The translations under genes were made by a program, and so were the position numbers. From the NCBI RefSeq assembly GCF_001027745.1, contig NZ_LECU01000003.1, positions 372,001 to 436,000 of the forward strand: a stretch of DNA of 64,000 bases. Reading direction: 5' to 3'. The DNA is from Pedobacter sp. BMA (GTDB lineage Bacteria; Bacteroidota; Bacteroidia; Sphingobacteriales; Sphingobacteriaceae). The notes under the pieces are model-generated. The model saw only the letters and a program-made list of their open reading frames with translations. It did no database searches and was not told the origin of the DNA. Each line of letters opens with the position of its first letter. Within the stretch, counting starts at the first letter, position 1. Positions 1 to 8,833 of the stretch are shown here, one piece after another.

Positions 1-553
1 ACCATAGCCCTGTATCGCAAACTTTCCCTTTATTTTTCGGGTCTTTTTTAAACGCAGCAAGTTGCCGGTCTGCAATCAGCTCACCAATAAATGCAATTAA
101 CCAGATGCCTAATCCAACATATTCGAAAAGAGAAATCTCAGTATCGGTATTTGCGGTGATGATGAAAAACGGAATGGCGAGCAAAACATTTGAAATAGCC
201 TGAAACTGGAAAAATATAAAAAAATTCCGGTCAGCCTGCTCACCCCATTCGCTGCGAAGCTGCTGGTACCGGCCTTCCTCCTCATCCAGGTGCCCGATTA
301 CCCGCTGCCATAAATGAATACCCAGCCTTAACTCAGCCAGTAAAAAGACAGTGCAGATTAAAATATTTCTGGTTAAAAACCCCTCGGAAAGAAAGAAGGT
401 AATGATCGTGATTACAGGAAAATTCAATGCCCAGAACACATCAACAACACCGGCATTTTTAATTTTTTTCGCCCAGAGCCAAACCAAAGCCATAATGGCG
501 CAGCATGCAACTAATGAGATGAGGGCAATAAAAAGCAGATGTTGATAATCCAT
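1..553 (-). CDS. DUF1295-family membrane protein (partial, C-terminus outside window)
   Basis: The frame opens at ATG 553 on the minus strand and runs off the left edge, so at least 184 residues are present without a stop. Hydrophobic segments alternate with short loops. The order of motifs (VDVFWALNF near residue 38, RLGIHLWQR near 80, EEGRYQQLR near 92, DRQLAAFKKDP near 166 and the start of CDTGLW) matches DUF1295 proteins, relatives of steroid 5-alpha-reductase and isoprenylcysteine methyltransferases. In that family the next residues are normally a conserved Arg-Tyr-Ser-Arg-His-Pro-Asn-Tyr block, which lies outside. The substrate is unknown. Family call is strong from motif order; function is not. 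Confidence 0.8.
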   Translation of the reverse strand, partial: MDYQHLLFIALISLVACCAIMALVWLWAKKIKNAGVVDVFWALNFPVITIITFFLSEGFLTRNILICTVFLLAELRLGIHLWQRVIGHLDEEEGRYQQLRSEWGEQADRNFFIFFQFQAISNVLLAIPFFIITANTDTEISLFEYVGLGIWLIAFIGELIADRQLAAFKKDPKNKGKVCDTGLW

Positions 554-624
554 CGTAAGTTTTGGGTTTGGGACTTAGGGATACGCGTAAAACAGAATTT
601 TCTACTCGACGCTACAGGTAAATC

Positions 625-954
625 CTATCTCTTAATCAGTAATTCTTTAATACCCTCGCCCGGTTTTAATTTAAATAAATGAACTAAAACATAGGCCAGA
701 GTGGCTATACTACCTAAACATACGAACAAAATTGTAATAGAGATTTTAAGAATAATACTTTTTTCTTTATAAAACATCCATAAAGTAATAATCAGGATGT
801 TAGCATAGAAATCCCATAATGTGGCTTGCATCCAGGGGATACTACCCAGAAAATCCCATTGTTCAAACAGGTTGCTTTCTAAGGAAGTAGAGATCACTTT
901 ATAGCACATGAATACCAACAGTGCAGCAAAAAGGATTTTGAAAAAATTAATCAT
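625..954 (-). CDS. Small integral membrane protein, DUF1475-like
   Basis: This 109-residue protein has three likely membrane segments (about residues 3-20, 45-62 and 68-92) and a short basic C-terminus. The central WDFYANI and WMFYKEKS stretches and the third helix with CLGSIAT resemble DUF1475 proteins, a family of unknown role. It lies 71 nt beyond the start of the DUF1295 gene, on the same strand, with a strong hairpin separating it from the desaturase upstream. The family assignment is from memory of the pattern and is moderate; no activity is proposed. Confidence 0.6.
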   Translation of the reverse strand: MINFFKILFAALLVFMCYKVISTSLESNLFEQWDFLGSIPWMQATLWDFYANILIITLWMFYKEKSIILKISITILFVCLGSIATLAYVLVHLFKLKPGEGIKELLIKR

Positions 955-1029
955 TGTGCTTGTATATTTTCATCAATATACGACAACAATCGTCAACAGG
1001 ATGTTTATAAAATGAAATCAGAACCTAAC

Positions 1030-1061
1030 AGCAAAGCCCGTTAAAAATAACGGGCTTTGCT
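1030..1061 (-). terminator. Strong hairpin after the desaturase gene
   Basis: A perfect 14-bp inverted repeat (arms 1030-1043 and 1048-1061) with an AAAA loop lies just 3' of the minus-strand desaturase gene. The stem contains GCCCG, so it is stable; the trailing T-run is weak on either strand. It most likely ends desaturase transcription. Confidence 0.7.
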
Positions 1062-1132
1062 TTATGATGATGTGATGGGTGATGAACTAGCTCGTTACTT
1101 AAGAGCGTCTACCTGATACTTACTACTCGATA

Positions 1133-1861
1133 CTAAACCTTACGGATCTTGATAATCCTCATCCAGTGCAATACTTTCATTACCGGATAGGTTGGATCAA
1201 ATTCCCACCATTTGGTTGCAAAATTAGGGCTGTTAGGTTTCTTGTGGTGATTATTCTGAAACAATTCACCCATCAGCAAAAAATCCCACGGTAATGAGTT
1301 TTTACTATGATCTTCATTATCATGATTAGAGTAACCGTATTTGTGGCCACACCAGTTCACAATTGCACCGTGTAGTGGTCCCATCAGAAAATGGATCGGC
1401 AATAGGATATACATCCACCAGTGATCGGCAAACATGATGTAAAAACCGATGTAAAATAAACCGCAACCGATTCTCCATAACCATGAATCGCCAATTCGGT
1501 CAACCAATGGCCACTCCGGGTAATTTCCTCTGAAAGCAGGTTCCGGTTCAATCTTGAAATGAAGGTAATTCATGTACATGTTTTTGGTTGCAATCATCAT
1601 CCCGAAAACATCTTTAAAGAAGTGAGGCGAATGCGGGTCCTTTTCAGTATCACTGTAGGCATGGTGCATCCTGTGCAGAATGGCATAAGCCCTTGGATTT
1701 AAAAATGACGAGCCCTGAGAAAATAAAAGGATTAAATAGAAAAACCGCTCCCAGAAAGGTTCCATTTTAAACATCTTGTGTGATGAATAACGGTGGAGAA
1801 AAAAGGTTTGGCTAAAGAGAGAGGAAAACCAATGGCAGAGAAAAAAAATAAGAATTATCAT
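1133..1861 (-). CDS. Membrane fatty acid desaturase (acyl-CoA/acyl-lipid delta-9 type)
   Basis: The protein (242 aa) carries the three histidine boxes of the membrane di-iron desaturases: H22-x4-H27 (HRYSSH), H62-x2-H65-H66 (HRMHHAYSD) and a third, NNHHKKP, near residue 205. Hydrophobic stretches surround the boxes, placing the active site on the cytoplasmic face. Family members introduce a double bond into saturated acyl chains and help to adjust membrane fluidity. At 242 aa it is shorter than many stearoyl-CoA desaturases but similar to compact Bacteroidota versions. It is monocistronic, with a hairpin downstream at 1030-1061. Substrate form (CoA or phospholipid) cannot be read from sequence. 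Confidence 0.88.
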   Translation of the reverse strand: MIILIFFLCHWFSSLFSQTFFLHRYSSHKMFKMEPFWERFFYLILLFSQGSSFLNPRAYAILHRMHHAYSDTEKDPHSPHFFKDVFGMMIATKNMYMNYLHFKIEPEPAFRGNYPEWPLVDRIGDSWLWRIGCGLFYIGFYIMFADHWWMYILLPIHFLMGPLHGAIVNWCGHKYGYSNHDNEDHSKNSLPWDFLLMGELFQNNHHKKPNSPNFATKWWEFDPTYPVMKVLHWMRIIKIRKV

Positions 1862-1961
1862 GTATGTGTATATGCCTTAATAAACGGAATTAATTGACAT
1901 TTAGTTTTATACTGGTTAGTTATGTCAAATAATGCATATAAAGCGTAAGGTATTTTATTTG

Positions 1962-1999
1962 AAAAAGGCACGAGTGTTCATCCAGTCGTGCCCTTTTTC
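1962..1999 (-). terminator. Rho-independent terminator of the cupin gene
   Basis: On the minus strand a 7-bp stem GGCACGA/TCGTGCC with a 12-nt loop is followed by TTTTTC. It sits 20 nt past the stop of the cupin gene, the classical layout of an intrinsic terminator. Confidence 0.75.
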
Positions 2000-2019
2000 T
2001 ATTGGGTATTGAATATTTA

Positions 2020-2517
2020 CTATCTGCCAAAATCGTCCTGAACGCGAACGATATCGCTTTCATCTGATGGGTTTGAAGCATCAGTATGTTGCCAGATCTC
2101 TGCCACAACGCCCCAGTCATCTAAACCAATGAGGCGGTGGCGTTCGCCTTGCTGCAATTTGATCTGGTCTTTTGGTGCGTATTTTTTCACTTCACCTTCT
2201 TCGTCAGTTTCACTGGTTTTGATACCAACTGTACCTGTTACCACTTGCCAGATTTCGGCTCTGCGGTGGTGATATTGCCATGAAAGGCGTGTGTTTGGGG
2301 CTACAATTAAAATTTTCGGACTTAATTTACCACCAATTTTTAAGCTTTCTACATCTAATCCGTCAAAATAGGTATCAGCAAACTGTTGAGCCTGTGCTTC
2401 ATCAATCACAAAAAAACCACCCCATGGGCGTGTTTCATCGCGGTTTACTACATTAAAACCTTCAATCTTTAAACGTTGTGCAACGTTATCGAATATTTCG
2501 CTTTTGTCGTTTTCCAT
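2020..2517 (-). CDS. Cupin protein related to type II mannose-6-phosphate isomerase / phosphoheptose isomerase
   Basis: This is a 165-residue single-domain cupin. A metal-binding-like segment YHHRRAEIW is followed by VVTGTVGI and by the second cupin motif with QGERHRLIG, then AEIWQHTD. An N-terminal RPWGGFFVID stretch matches the substrate region of the isomerase domain in mannose-1-phosphate guanylyltransferase/isomerase proteins. Annotations in relatives often read phosphoheptose isomerase or mannose-6-phosphate isomerase. The gene stands alone and ends at an intrinsic terminator. The cupin fold is secure; the sugar phosphate acted on is inferred. Confidence 0.75.
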   Translation of the reverse strand: MENDKSEIFDNVAQRLKIEGFNVVNRDETRPWGGFFVIDEAQAQQFADTYFDGLDVESLKIGGKLSPKILIVAPNTRLSWQYHHRRAEIWQVVTGTVGIKTSETDEEGEVKKYAPKDQIKLQQGERHRLIGLDDWGVVAEIWQHTDASNPSDESDIVRVQDDFGR

Positions 2518-2618
2518 AATTGCCGTAAAAATAGTGCTTTGAAATTAAAAAAGAAGTTTCGGACAGCTTATTTTTTAGCGGGACGAATAAGTGAGGTTTT
2601 ATTGAACTGAATTGAAAC

Positions 2619-3404
2619 CTATAACTCCATAAAACCCTCCCCTACGCCCTGCTCGTTCATCCCTACAAAAGAATAATGTCTGGGTAAAAACCAGCCGATG
2701 GTTTGCATTACCCCTCTGTAAGTTTCCTCGTCGCTAAAATCTTTGGGAGTGATATTGAAAACAATGTCCTGGGTAGTACCCTGCCCGCCTGCCTGTTCTC
2801 TTACCATTAATAGAACCTTGGGTTGCTTGACCCCATTCAATTCCAGGAATTCTTTAATTACTTTTCTGGTTTGCAATGGCAGGATGGCTTCGGATGGTTG
2901 CCCGATCATGATCTGCTCATTTTCAGCAATGGTTTCATCCATTACTTTTTTAGAAAAAGGAGTTTCTGTATCTGTATAAAAGGTCTTATTCAAATGGTAA
3001 TTCAAAATATCGCCATAGGTAAGCACCCAGTCGGCATGTGTTGGAGAGGGGTTAATCACCACACCATAACCGGCATCCAGTAAAAAGTCATCTTTCATCT
3101 GGTCGATTACATAACACTGAAAACTTTTATTGGGTTCGGGCAAAAACAGCTGAAAATAGGGAAAGCCATCTGGTCCGGTGATGATCTGAGGCTCACCACA
3201 ACGAAAACTGGCCTGCGCAATGTTTCCTAAAAATGCATCTACCCAAGCTGCATCCCGTTGTTCAGGCGCTACCTGAGTCAATTCAAATAGCACACCTGTC
3301 TTGCTTAAATCTCCAAGATAGGGTTCTTTTGTCTGGCTTGCTTTGCCACCTTCCTGAGGCGCGATTGCCTCTTCCTTTTTCTTTAAAAAATTAAATATTC
3401 CCAT
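2619..3404 (-). CDS. Conserved hypothetical protein, cytoplasmic
   Basis: A 261-residue acidic, soluble protein that I do not recognise. It opens with MGIFNFLKKKEE, a start pattern seen in small peripheral membrane or cytosolic proteins, followed by a low-complexity stretch to about residue 27. No signal peptide or membrane segment is visible. The middle (about 60-110) has a run of aromatic and beta-type residues around FPYFQLFLPE, and the end contains GWFLPRHYSF. It is codirectional with the EEP gene upstream, 54 nt away, so they may be co-transcribed. Confidence 0.6.
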   Translation of the reverse strand: MGIFNFLKKKEEAIAPQEGGKASQTKEPYLGDLSKTGVLFELTQVAPEQRDAAWVDAFLGNIAQASFRCGEPQIITGPDGFPYFQLFLPEPNKSFQCYVIDQMKDDFLLDAGYGVVINPSPTHADWVLTYGDILNYHLNKTFYTDTETPFSKKVMDETIAENEQIMIGQPSEAILPLQTRKVIKEFLELNGVKQPKVLLMVREQAGGQGTTQDIVFNITPKDFSDEETYRGVMQTIGWFLPRHYSFVGMNEQGVGEGFMEL

Positions 3405-3458
3405 TGAAATGCCAAGGTAAAAATTATAAATTACATTAATAACGCTTCGGAAGAGGAA

Positions 3459-4517
3459 TTAATCGTCCGCCTCTTTTTCAATTTTTTCCTGCGCCAGCGC
3501 CATATCCTCGGTGTCAGCTTCAGGTTTTTCATTTACAACAATAGCGGCAGGGCTATATTGCAATTCTACATACATCGGGAAATGGTCAGAACCACAACTA
3601 CTTAGTCGTGTAATGCCACCAAGTGCAAAATCCCGCGAGCAGAAAATATGGTCGAGGGGAAAACGCAGAAAAAAATATTTTGCATTGAAGCTATTGAAAA
3701 AGCCCCTCCCACGGCGCGGATCGAGTAAGCCACTCACTTTACTAAATAATTCGGTGGTATAACTCCAGGCCACATCATTCAGGTCGCCCATCACCACAAC
3801 CGGACCTTTCATTTCTTTCGCTTTTGTGCCCACCAGGAGTATTTCCTTGTCTCTTTCAGTCGACCGTGGATTCTCCTGCGGGACGGGAGGTTCCGGGTGC
3901 AGGCAAAATAATTGAACTGGCTGACCAGAGGGAAGAATTACCGTGGCTTCAATCGAGGGAATGTCTTCTTTTACCAAAAACGTCACTGATCCATCCACAA
4001 TATGAAGTCGGGAATACAACAGCATCCCGTAGGTATTTTCCAGGGGCATACTTAAATGATGAGGGTAACGATTCAATAGCGGACCCATTTGCTTTGCCCA
4101 CCAGCCATTCGTTTCCACCATCAGGATGACATCCGGATCGCATTCTTCGATCAGTTTATGGTAGGCCGCGTCATTGCGGTTATCCTGAAACACATTGGCG
4201 ATAAAAAGCCTTAAGCGATGCGACTGATCTGCATTTTTAATTCCAATAATCTGCTTTCGACCCAACTTTGTAAAAGGAAGAATAAGGTAAATGAGGTAGA
4301 TCAGGTTGGCTGCCAATGCAGCAAGAATGGAGATATCCCAAACAGTACCATCGGCATATAGAAAACAAAAACAGATTAACACCAATAGATTAACAACCAG
4401 TTTCTGAAGTCGCGGATATTCGAAAACCCGGAATATCCAGAAATCATGTCGGATAAAGGGAATCAGGGTAGCCAGAATCAAAAACAGTCCGAGGCCAAAA
4501 AGAACGTCGTGCAGCAT
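3459..4517 (-). CDS. Membrane-anchored endonuclease/exonuclease/phosphatase (EEP) family protein
   Basis: The 352-residue protein begins with three hydrophobic helices (about residues 1-22, 38-56 and 60-82), then an EEP domain from about 100 to 325. Catalytic-type motifs are visible in order: LFIANVFQDNRN, a conserved E in ILMVETNGWW, GDLNDVAW with the Asp/Asn pair, and the terminal SDHFPMYVEL with the Asp-His pair. This layout matches the small family of membrane-tethered EEP phosphodiesterases of unknown substrate. The C-terminus ends in an acidic tail. The fold is confident; nuclease versus phosphatase activity is not decided by the sequence. Confidence 0.82.
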   Translation of the reverse strand: MLHDVLFGLGLFLILATLIPFIRHDFWIFRVFEYPRLQKLVVNLLVLICFCFLYADGTVWDISILAALAANLIYLIYLILPFTKLGRKQIIGIKNADQSHRLRLFIANVFQDNRNDAAYHKLIEECDPDVILMVETNGWWAKQMGPLLNRYPHHLSMPLENTYGMLLYSRLHIVDGSVTFLVKEDIPSIEATVILPSGQPVQLFCLHPEPPVPQENPRSTERDKEILLVGTKAKEMKGPVVVMGDLNDVAWSYTTELFSKVSGLLDPRRGRGFFNSFNAKYFFLRFPLDHIFCSRDFALGGITRLSSCGSDHFPMYVELQYSPAAIVVNEKPEADTEDMALAQEKIEKEADD

Positions 4518-4681
4518 ATTATAAGTAAATGTTTGGTTGTAAAATGATGGATACGACTAACCCACCAATCATCATATCAGCCTTTCAGGCCGCACTTTTA
4601 TTGTCGTTGGGAAATGAACACCAAACCAGATCAAATGTTTGCTTCCGAAAGGAACATTATTTCAAAGCATGCATTGCTGTA

Positions 4682-5755
4682 CTAATTATTTTTAATTGGC
4701 AAGGGTGGCGGTGCAGTTGTAGGAATTATTTTCTCCCGTTCGTTTCCCTTTGGCTTAGGGAGCCCATCGTAATGGTAAGATTTTTCCGGATCTTCACACG
4801 CCGTATAAAAAATAGGCTTTGGCAGAATATTACTGGCCGCTACGGTGCCATCGGTTTTGGTGAGCACTTGTTTTTGGAACTTACGTAAATAACGGTTATC
4901 ACTAAAAGGATTACTTAAAAAGTATGCTTCATTTTCTGCAGCGGTTTTACTGGTGTATAGATAGGTGGCCTGATCAAAATGATAATCGCCATCATTTTGC
5001 AAAAAGGTTTGATAGTGCTTATTAGCTAATATACCATTTTGCGTAGCGACTTTTGATTGATGATACTGCTCCTTCATCTCCATAATTTCCTTCCATTGCT
5101 TCTGCTCATCCTCGTCGGACTTATTTTTGAAGTATCCGGTGCCTCCACCATAATTAGATAATTTGATCACTGCCAGGTTATTTTCCTTTGTAATGATCCC
5201 ATTGAAATCTTCATTCTCTTTTTGACGAGGACTATATACCACGATGAAGTCATTATATCCACCACGGTTTTGATAGGTGTAAGCTACCTTCTGACTATCG
5301 ACGTCCCTACCTGCCTGCCCGTAAAGCGTTACGGTTTTAGTTCGATGAGGTAACTGGTAAACGAAAGGCCCGTCAAAACAATTTGCATCCTCATTGAACA
5401 CCTGATGAATGCCATCCTCCGCAAAGCGAATAAAAGTTAGGCTACGCCCGTCGAAACCAACAAAGTTTATTTTTGTACTGTCGCCGATAGATTTGTTTAC
5501 TGTAGCATATATTTCGAATACTTCAGGTTTATCTGGATAAAAGTTTAACTCATTCTTGTTAAAGCTATAATGACCGAACACCGCAGTTGCATAGCCGTAT
5601 AGCATAAATTCGCCGTCATCGAAGAGGCAAATCCCCTCGTTGCTTCCATATCTTCCTGAAACCTCTTTATAATCCATTTCTGTGTTACTACTTTGTGCAA
5701 ATGAAAATTCTACTACCGTCAAGGCAAAAAGAAGTAAAGCAAATATCTTTTTCAT
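4682..5755 (-). CDS. Exported hypothetical protein
   Basis: I place the start at ATG 5755, giving 357 residues, because a clean signal peptide (Met-Lys-Lys, hydrophobic core, cleavage near FSFAQ) begins there; an in-frame ATG at 5833 would add 26 residues ahead of it. The mature protein is rich in Asp, Asn and aromatic residues and has no motif I recognise. A proline-rich tail (TTAPPPLPIKNN) closes it. Likely periplasmic or surface-associated. It is preceded by about 700 bp without an intact gene. Confidence 0.65.
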   Translation of the reverse strand: MKKIFALLLFALTVVEFSFAQSSNTEMDYKEVSGRYGSNEGICLFDDGEFMLYGYATAVFGHYSFNKNELNFYPDKPEVFEIYATVNKSIGDSTKINFVGFDGRSLTFIRFAEDGIHQVFNEDANCFDGPFVYQLPHRTKTVTLYGQAGRDVDSQKVAYTYQNRGGYNDFIVVYSPRQKENEDFNGIITKENNLAVIKLSNYGGGTGYFKNKSDEDEQKQWKEIMEMKEQYHQSKVATQNGILANKHYQTFLQNDGDYHFDQATYLYTSKTAAENEAYFLSNPFSDNRYLRKFQKQVLTKTDGTVAASNILPKPIFYTACEDPEKSYHYDGLPKPKGNEREKIIPTTAPPPLPIKNN

Positions 5756-5879
5756 ACTAGAAAGATCCGGTTTAAGATTGAACACCACACGAATATAAAT
5801 AATTAAATCACTGGTCGGTGTATTGATTAACATAGAATTCTATTGCCTGCCAATTTGACGGACAAATCTGATCGATTTT

Positions 5880-6005
5880 GCACCACTTTTGCGCTTAACG
5901 GAGCGGAGATTCAACCCTTGATTAGCAGGGCACTTACAGGGCCTTTACCAGGGGTTAACAGGGAATTGCCCCTACTAACCCCCTACTACTCCCCTGTCAA
6001 TCCCG
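5880..6005. repeat. C-rich cluster of short imperfect repeats
   Basis: The stretch is unusually rich in runs of C on the plus strand, with repeated short units of the type CCCCTACTA, CCCCTACTACT, CAGGGGTTAACAGGG and CAGGGCCTTTACCAGGGG. Some units are inverted relative to others, so short hairpins can form. It lies between an exported-protein gene and a decayed kinase. Its role is unknown. Confidence 0.5.
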
Positions 6006-6009
6006 CATC

Positions 6010-6467
6010 AATCGCCTGTTAAAATAACGCTCTGGCTGAAAAAGATTCTGCTCAATATACTGTTAAATAACACTGGTATTCCTGTGGATTCTATGTCACG
6101 TTGAGATTACCATATCTGATGAACTGGATGCAGAGAGCGCTTTAATTCCACCAATGCTCCTTCGCCATTTGTAGAAAACGCCATTGAACACGGGTTTCGA
6201 AATCTTCAGTATGACGGACTTTTAACAATTGATTTTGGTTTAAAGAACGGGTAGCTGCTCATTCTGATTAAGGACAATGGCAGTGGTATTGCCGATAAAA
6301 CTCTTTCTCCGTCGGAAAAACCTCCCTGGCACAAGTGATATTAAAGGAACGGCTTAAGGCACTGTTCAAGGTGGATTGTCAGCATGCTTTTTTGAGGTTA
6401 CCGATAGAAAAATAAATCAGGAGAAAGGTGTAGAAGTTCAGTTATTCATTCCCATGGTACATGATTA
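6010..6467 (+). pseudogene. Degenerate LytS-type histidine kinase (C-terminal part)
   Basis: Translations of different frames line up with the C-terminal half of LytS/YehU-type sensor kinases. One frame gives LDAESALIPPML (about 6125-6160); the next continues PFVENAIEHGF, the N-box of the family. A TAG stop follows after FGLKNG near 6250, then LLILIKDNGSGIADK (the G1 box), another frame change near 6330, and a final stretch ending QLFIPMVHD with a stop at 6465. At least two frameshifts and one stop show that the gene is dead. It precedes a truncated response regulator in the usual kinase-regulator order. Confidence 0.8.
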
Positions 6468-6475
6468 AAACCGAA

Positions 6476-6655
6476 ATGAAACTTTACGTGCTCGAAGATG
6501 AAGCACTGATCTTACAGCACATGTTACAAATGCTGCAGAAACTCGATTCTCTGCGGATAGTAGGCCATTCGGCCGACATTGCAAATGCATCGAAGGAAAT
6601 ACCTGATTTGAAACCAGATATCATTCTGGCCGACATCAGACTTGCATCTCACGGG
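6476..6655 (+). pseudogene. Truncated LytTR-type response regulator (receiver N-terminus)
   Basis: From ATG 6476 the frame reads MKLYVLEDEALI and continues to DIILADIRLAS, a receiver domain with the acidic pair and the phosphoacceptor Asp in ILADIRL. After about 60 residues homology stops and the frame reads into the 3' end of the convergent AraC gene. A full regulator of this family has about 240 residues with a LytTR domain. Together with the decayed kinase just upstream it is a remnant of a LytS/LytR pair. Confidence 0.78.
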
Positions 6656-6667
6656 TTGTATGGGAAT

Positions 6668-7453
6668 CTATTTTTTAACCTTTAATACTTTACGTACGTG
6701 ACTTTCATCTATCAGTCCAAATTCAGCGGCAATCTGCTTTAAACCATGATTCCCTTTCAGCATTCGATTTTTAATTAGCGTAGTTCGGTAAGTTCTGATA
6801 TATTCCCTTAATGTTGTGCCACTGTTGCGCTTAAAATAAGTACCGATATAGTCATTTGTGGTATTAAAATGTGCAGCTATAGCGTGTGCACGTAGTTTAT
6901 CGGGTGTGTATATATTCTTGTGCAGATAACAGAACAGCGCCTGCATATCCCGTGTATGTTTGGGGCTCGTTTTTAAACCGGGCATATTCCGTTGAAGTAT
7001 AACCGAGAGTCCCAGCACCTGTTGCCAAACCAGTTGCTCATTCAGAAACAGGTCTTTTCTTAAAGATAGTATTACATCAAAAATTTGTCTTACGGTTATC
7101 CTATCCTCTAAGCAAAGCTCAAAGCCGGATAGATGTGTTTCCCGGCTTTTCACCAAATATTCCAGCGCTTGCAAACCGTAAACAAAATACGCACAATGAA
7201 GATGTATATCAGTGAACTTGACATATACAAACCGAGTTGCGTTTTCAATTTTAAACTGATGGCTTTCTTCGGGGCCAACCAGGAACACATCACCAGGCTG
7301 GTAAGGAATCCTATATTCATTGATCATATGAATACCCGTCCCATTCATGATAAAGATAAACTCATAATGGTTATGAAGGTGAAGGGGATGGGGCCAGGTA
7401 TCCACCTCAAAGTCTGAGACCACTATGGGTTGAAACTGCTTGTATCGCTTCAT
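6668..7453 (-). CDS. AraC-family transcriptional regulator
   Basis: The 261-residue protein has an N-terminal cupin sensor (HLHNHYEFIFIMNGTG and PGDVFLVGPEESHQF, about residues 24-65) and a C-terminal pair of helix-turn-helix motifs (about 170-261: AHFNTTNDYIGTYFKRNSG, then IKNRMLKGNHGLKQIAAEFGLID). It is divergent from the PRISE-type reductase at 7537 with 83 nt between starts, so that gene is the likely target. The second helix-turn-helix ends shortly after DESHVRKVLK; the usual FxRxFKKxxGxxPxxYR tail is shortened, which may weaken DNA binding. Confidence 0.85.
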   Translation of the reverse strand: MKRYKQFQPIVVSDFEVDTWPHPLHLHNHYEFIFIMNGTGIHMINEYRIPYQPGDVFLVGPEESHQFKIENATRFVYVKFTDIHLHCAYFVYGLQALEYLVKSRETHLSGFELCLEDRITVRQIFDVILSLRKDLFLNEQLVWQQVLGLSVILQRNMPGLKTSPKHTRDMQALFCYLHKNIYTPDKLRAHAIAAHFNTTNDYIGTYFKRNSGTTLREYIRTYRTTLIKNRMLKGNHGLKQIAAEFGLIDESHVRKVLKVKK

Positions 7454-7536
7454 GACATAAAAGTACCGATTTGTATCGGATTTTTACCCCAGGTTAAATT
7501 TCAAGATCCCACACCTTTGTATCTAAAGATTTAGAA
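7454..7536 (+). promoter_or_regulatory. Divergent intergenic promoter region
   Basis: The 83-nt gap between the divergent AraC and reductase genes contains CACCTTTG at 7512-7519, one mismatch from the Bacteroidota -7 element TAnnTTTG, about 18 nt before the reductase start. It is the probable control region for the pair. Confidence 0.45.
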
Positions 7537-8583
7537 ATGGAAAACACAGCCTTAGTGGTGGGTGCAAACGGGGTAATTGCATCCAACCTGATTAAACATT
7601 TACGTACGCTCGGTAACTGGAACATTATTGGCCTGTCGCGTCGCGGAGGTCAGGATCAAGAGAGATTAAGCTACATTCGAGTGGATCTGCTGGATAGTCT
7701 GGAATGTAAAAACGTACTTAGTAACCTCAGTCATGTCACCCATATATTTTATGCAGCATTCAAGGATATGCCGACATGGGCAGAACTTGTACAACCAAAT
7801 CTCGACATGCTAATCAATGTTGTAGAGGCTATAGAACCAGTAGCAACAAACCTTCATCATATAAGCCTGATGCAGGGGTACAAAGTTTATGGTGCCCACC
7901 TGGGGCCTTTTAAAACCCCGGCGAAGGAAACCGACGCAGGACATATGCCACCCGAATTCAACGTAGACCAGCAGGAATTCCTTGAACGAAAACAACAGGG
8001 AAAAAAGTGGAGCTGGTCGGCAATCAGACCTTCTGTAGTGGCCGGAACCGCATTGGGCAATCCCATGAACCTGATCTCAGTGATTGCAGTTTATGCAGCC
8101 ATTTCAAAGGAGCTCCGAATTCCACTGCGGTTTCCAGGAAAACCAGGAGCATATGATAAGCTCATGGAAATGACCGATGCCGATCTGCTGGCCAAGGCAA
8201 CGGTATGGGCAGCAACCGAAATTCAATGTGCCAACCAGGCCTTTAACATTTCCAATGGCGATCTGTTTCGGTGGAATGAACTTTGGCCAAAAATAGCAGC
8301 ATATTTTGGTCTGCAATTTGCGCCCCCACTCCACATGTCGTTACAGACGGTGATGGCAGACAAGGAATTGCTGTGGACGGAAATGTCCATAAAATATGGC
8401 CTGAAAAGTACATATGGTGCGCTATCTTCATGGCCATTCGGAGATGCAGTGTTCTCGTGGGATTATGATTTTTTTGCTGATGGTACCAAAGCACGTCGGT
8501 TCGGTTTTCATGAATTCATTGATACAGAAAAGATGTTTTATAGTCATTTTGATGAAATGAAAGCAAACAAAATTATTCCCTGA
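7537..8583 (+). CDS. PRISE-type SDR (progesterone 5-beta-reductase/iridoid synthase-like enone reductase)
   Basis: The 348-residue protein has an N-terminal NAD(P)-binding motif VVGANGVIASN (residues about 6-16) followed by a basic SRRGG that suggests NADPH. The central MQGYKVYGAHLG with the Tyr-x-x-x-Lys-like spacing and WSAIRPSVVAG (about 163-173) are characteristic of PRISE reductases, atypical SDRs that reduce activated C=C bonds of enones. The length agrees with the family (about 350-390). It is divergent from an AraC regulator that probably controls it. The natural substrate is unknown. Confidence 0.8.
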   Translation: MENTALVVGANGVIASNLIKHLRTLGNWNIIGLSRRGGQDQERLSYIRVDLLDSLECKNVLSNLSHVTHIFYAAFKDMPTWAELVQPNLDMLINVVEAIEPVATNLHHISLMQGYKVYGAHLGPFKTPAKETDAGHMPPEFNVDQQEFLERKQQGKKWSWSAIRPSVVAGTALGNPMNLISVIAVYAAISKELRIPLRFPGKPGAYDKLMEMTDADLLAKATVWAATEIQCANQAFNISNGDLFRWNELWPKIAAYFGLQFAPPLHMSLQTVMADKELLWTEMSIKYGLKSTYGALSSWPFGDAVFSWDYDFFADGTKARRFGFHEFIDTEKMFYSHFDEMKANKIIP

Positions 8584-8833
8584 TGAAAGTCGGTATTAAA
8601 AGGATTTCAAAATGATCTGTTGAACATCATTCCGGTCAGTAACTTACTTGTCGGTTTGCTACAGGGAAATCATTTGATGATAAGAATGGTTCCAGCGCCG
8701 TTTTCTAACCTGAAATAATGGTGGTGTTCATAGCGTAACTCAACTATATATATCTGGCACACTTTTCCTTTTATCCCACTATCACTTCGGACATTACATC
8801 CAATCTTAATGTTAGGCGATTGACTACCTGAAC
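8584..8833. other. Non-coding stretch
   Basis: No supportable gene. The sequence is free of repeats and hairpins I can recognise and leads into a probably degraded coding region from 8834. Confidence 0.4.

Noticed and set aside
4529..4888. Plus-strand frame between the EEP and exported-protein genes
   Set aside because: It overlaps the minus-strand exported-protein gene and has no recognisable features.
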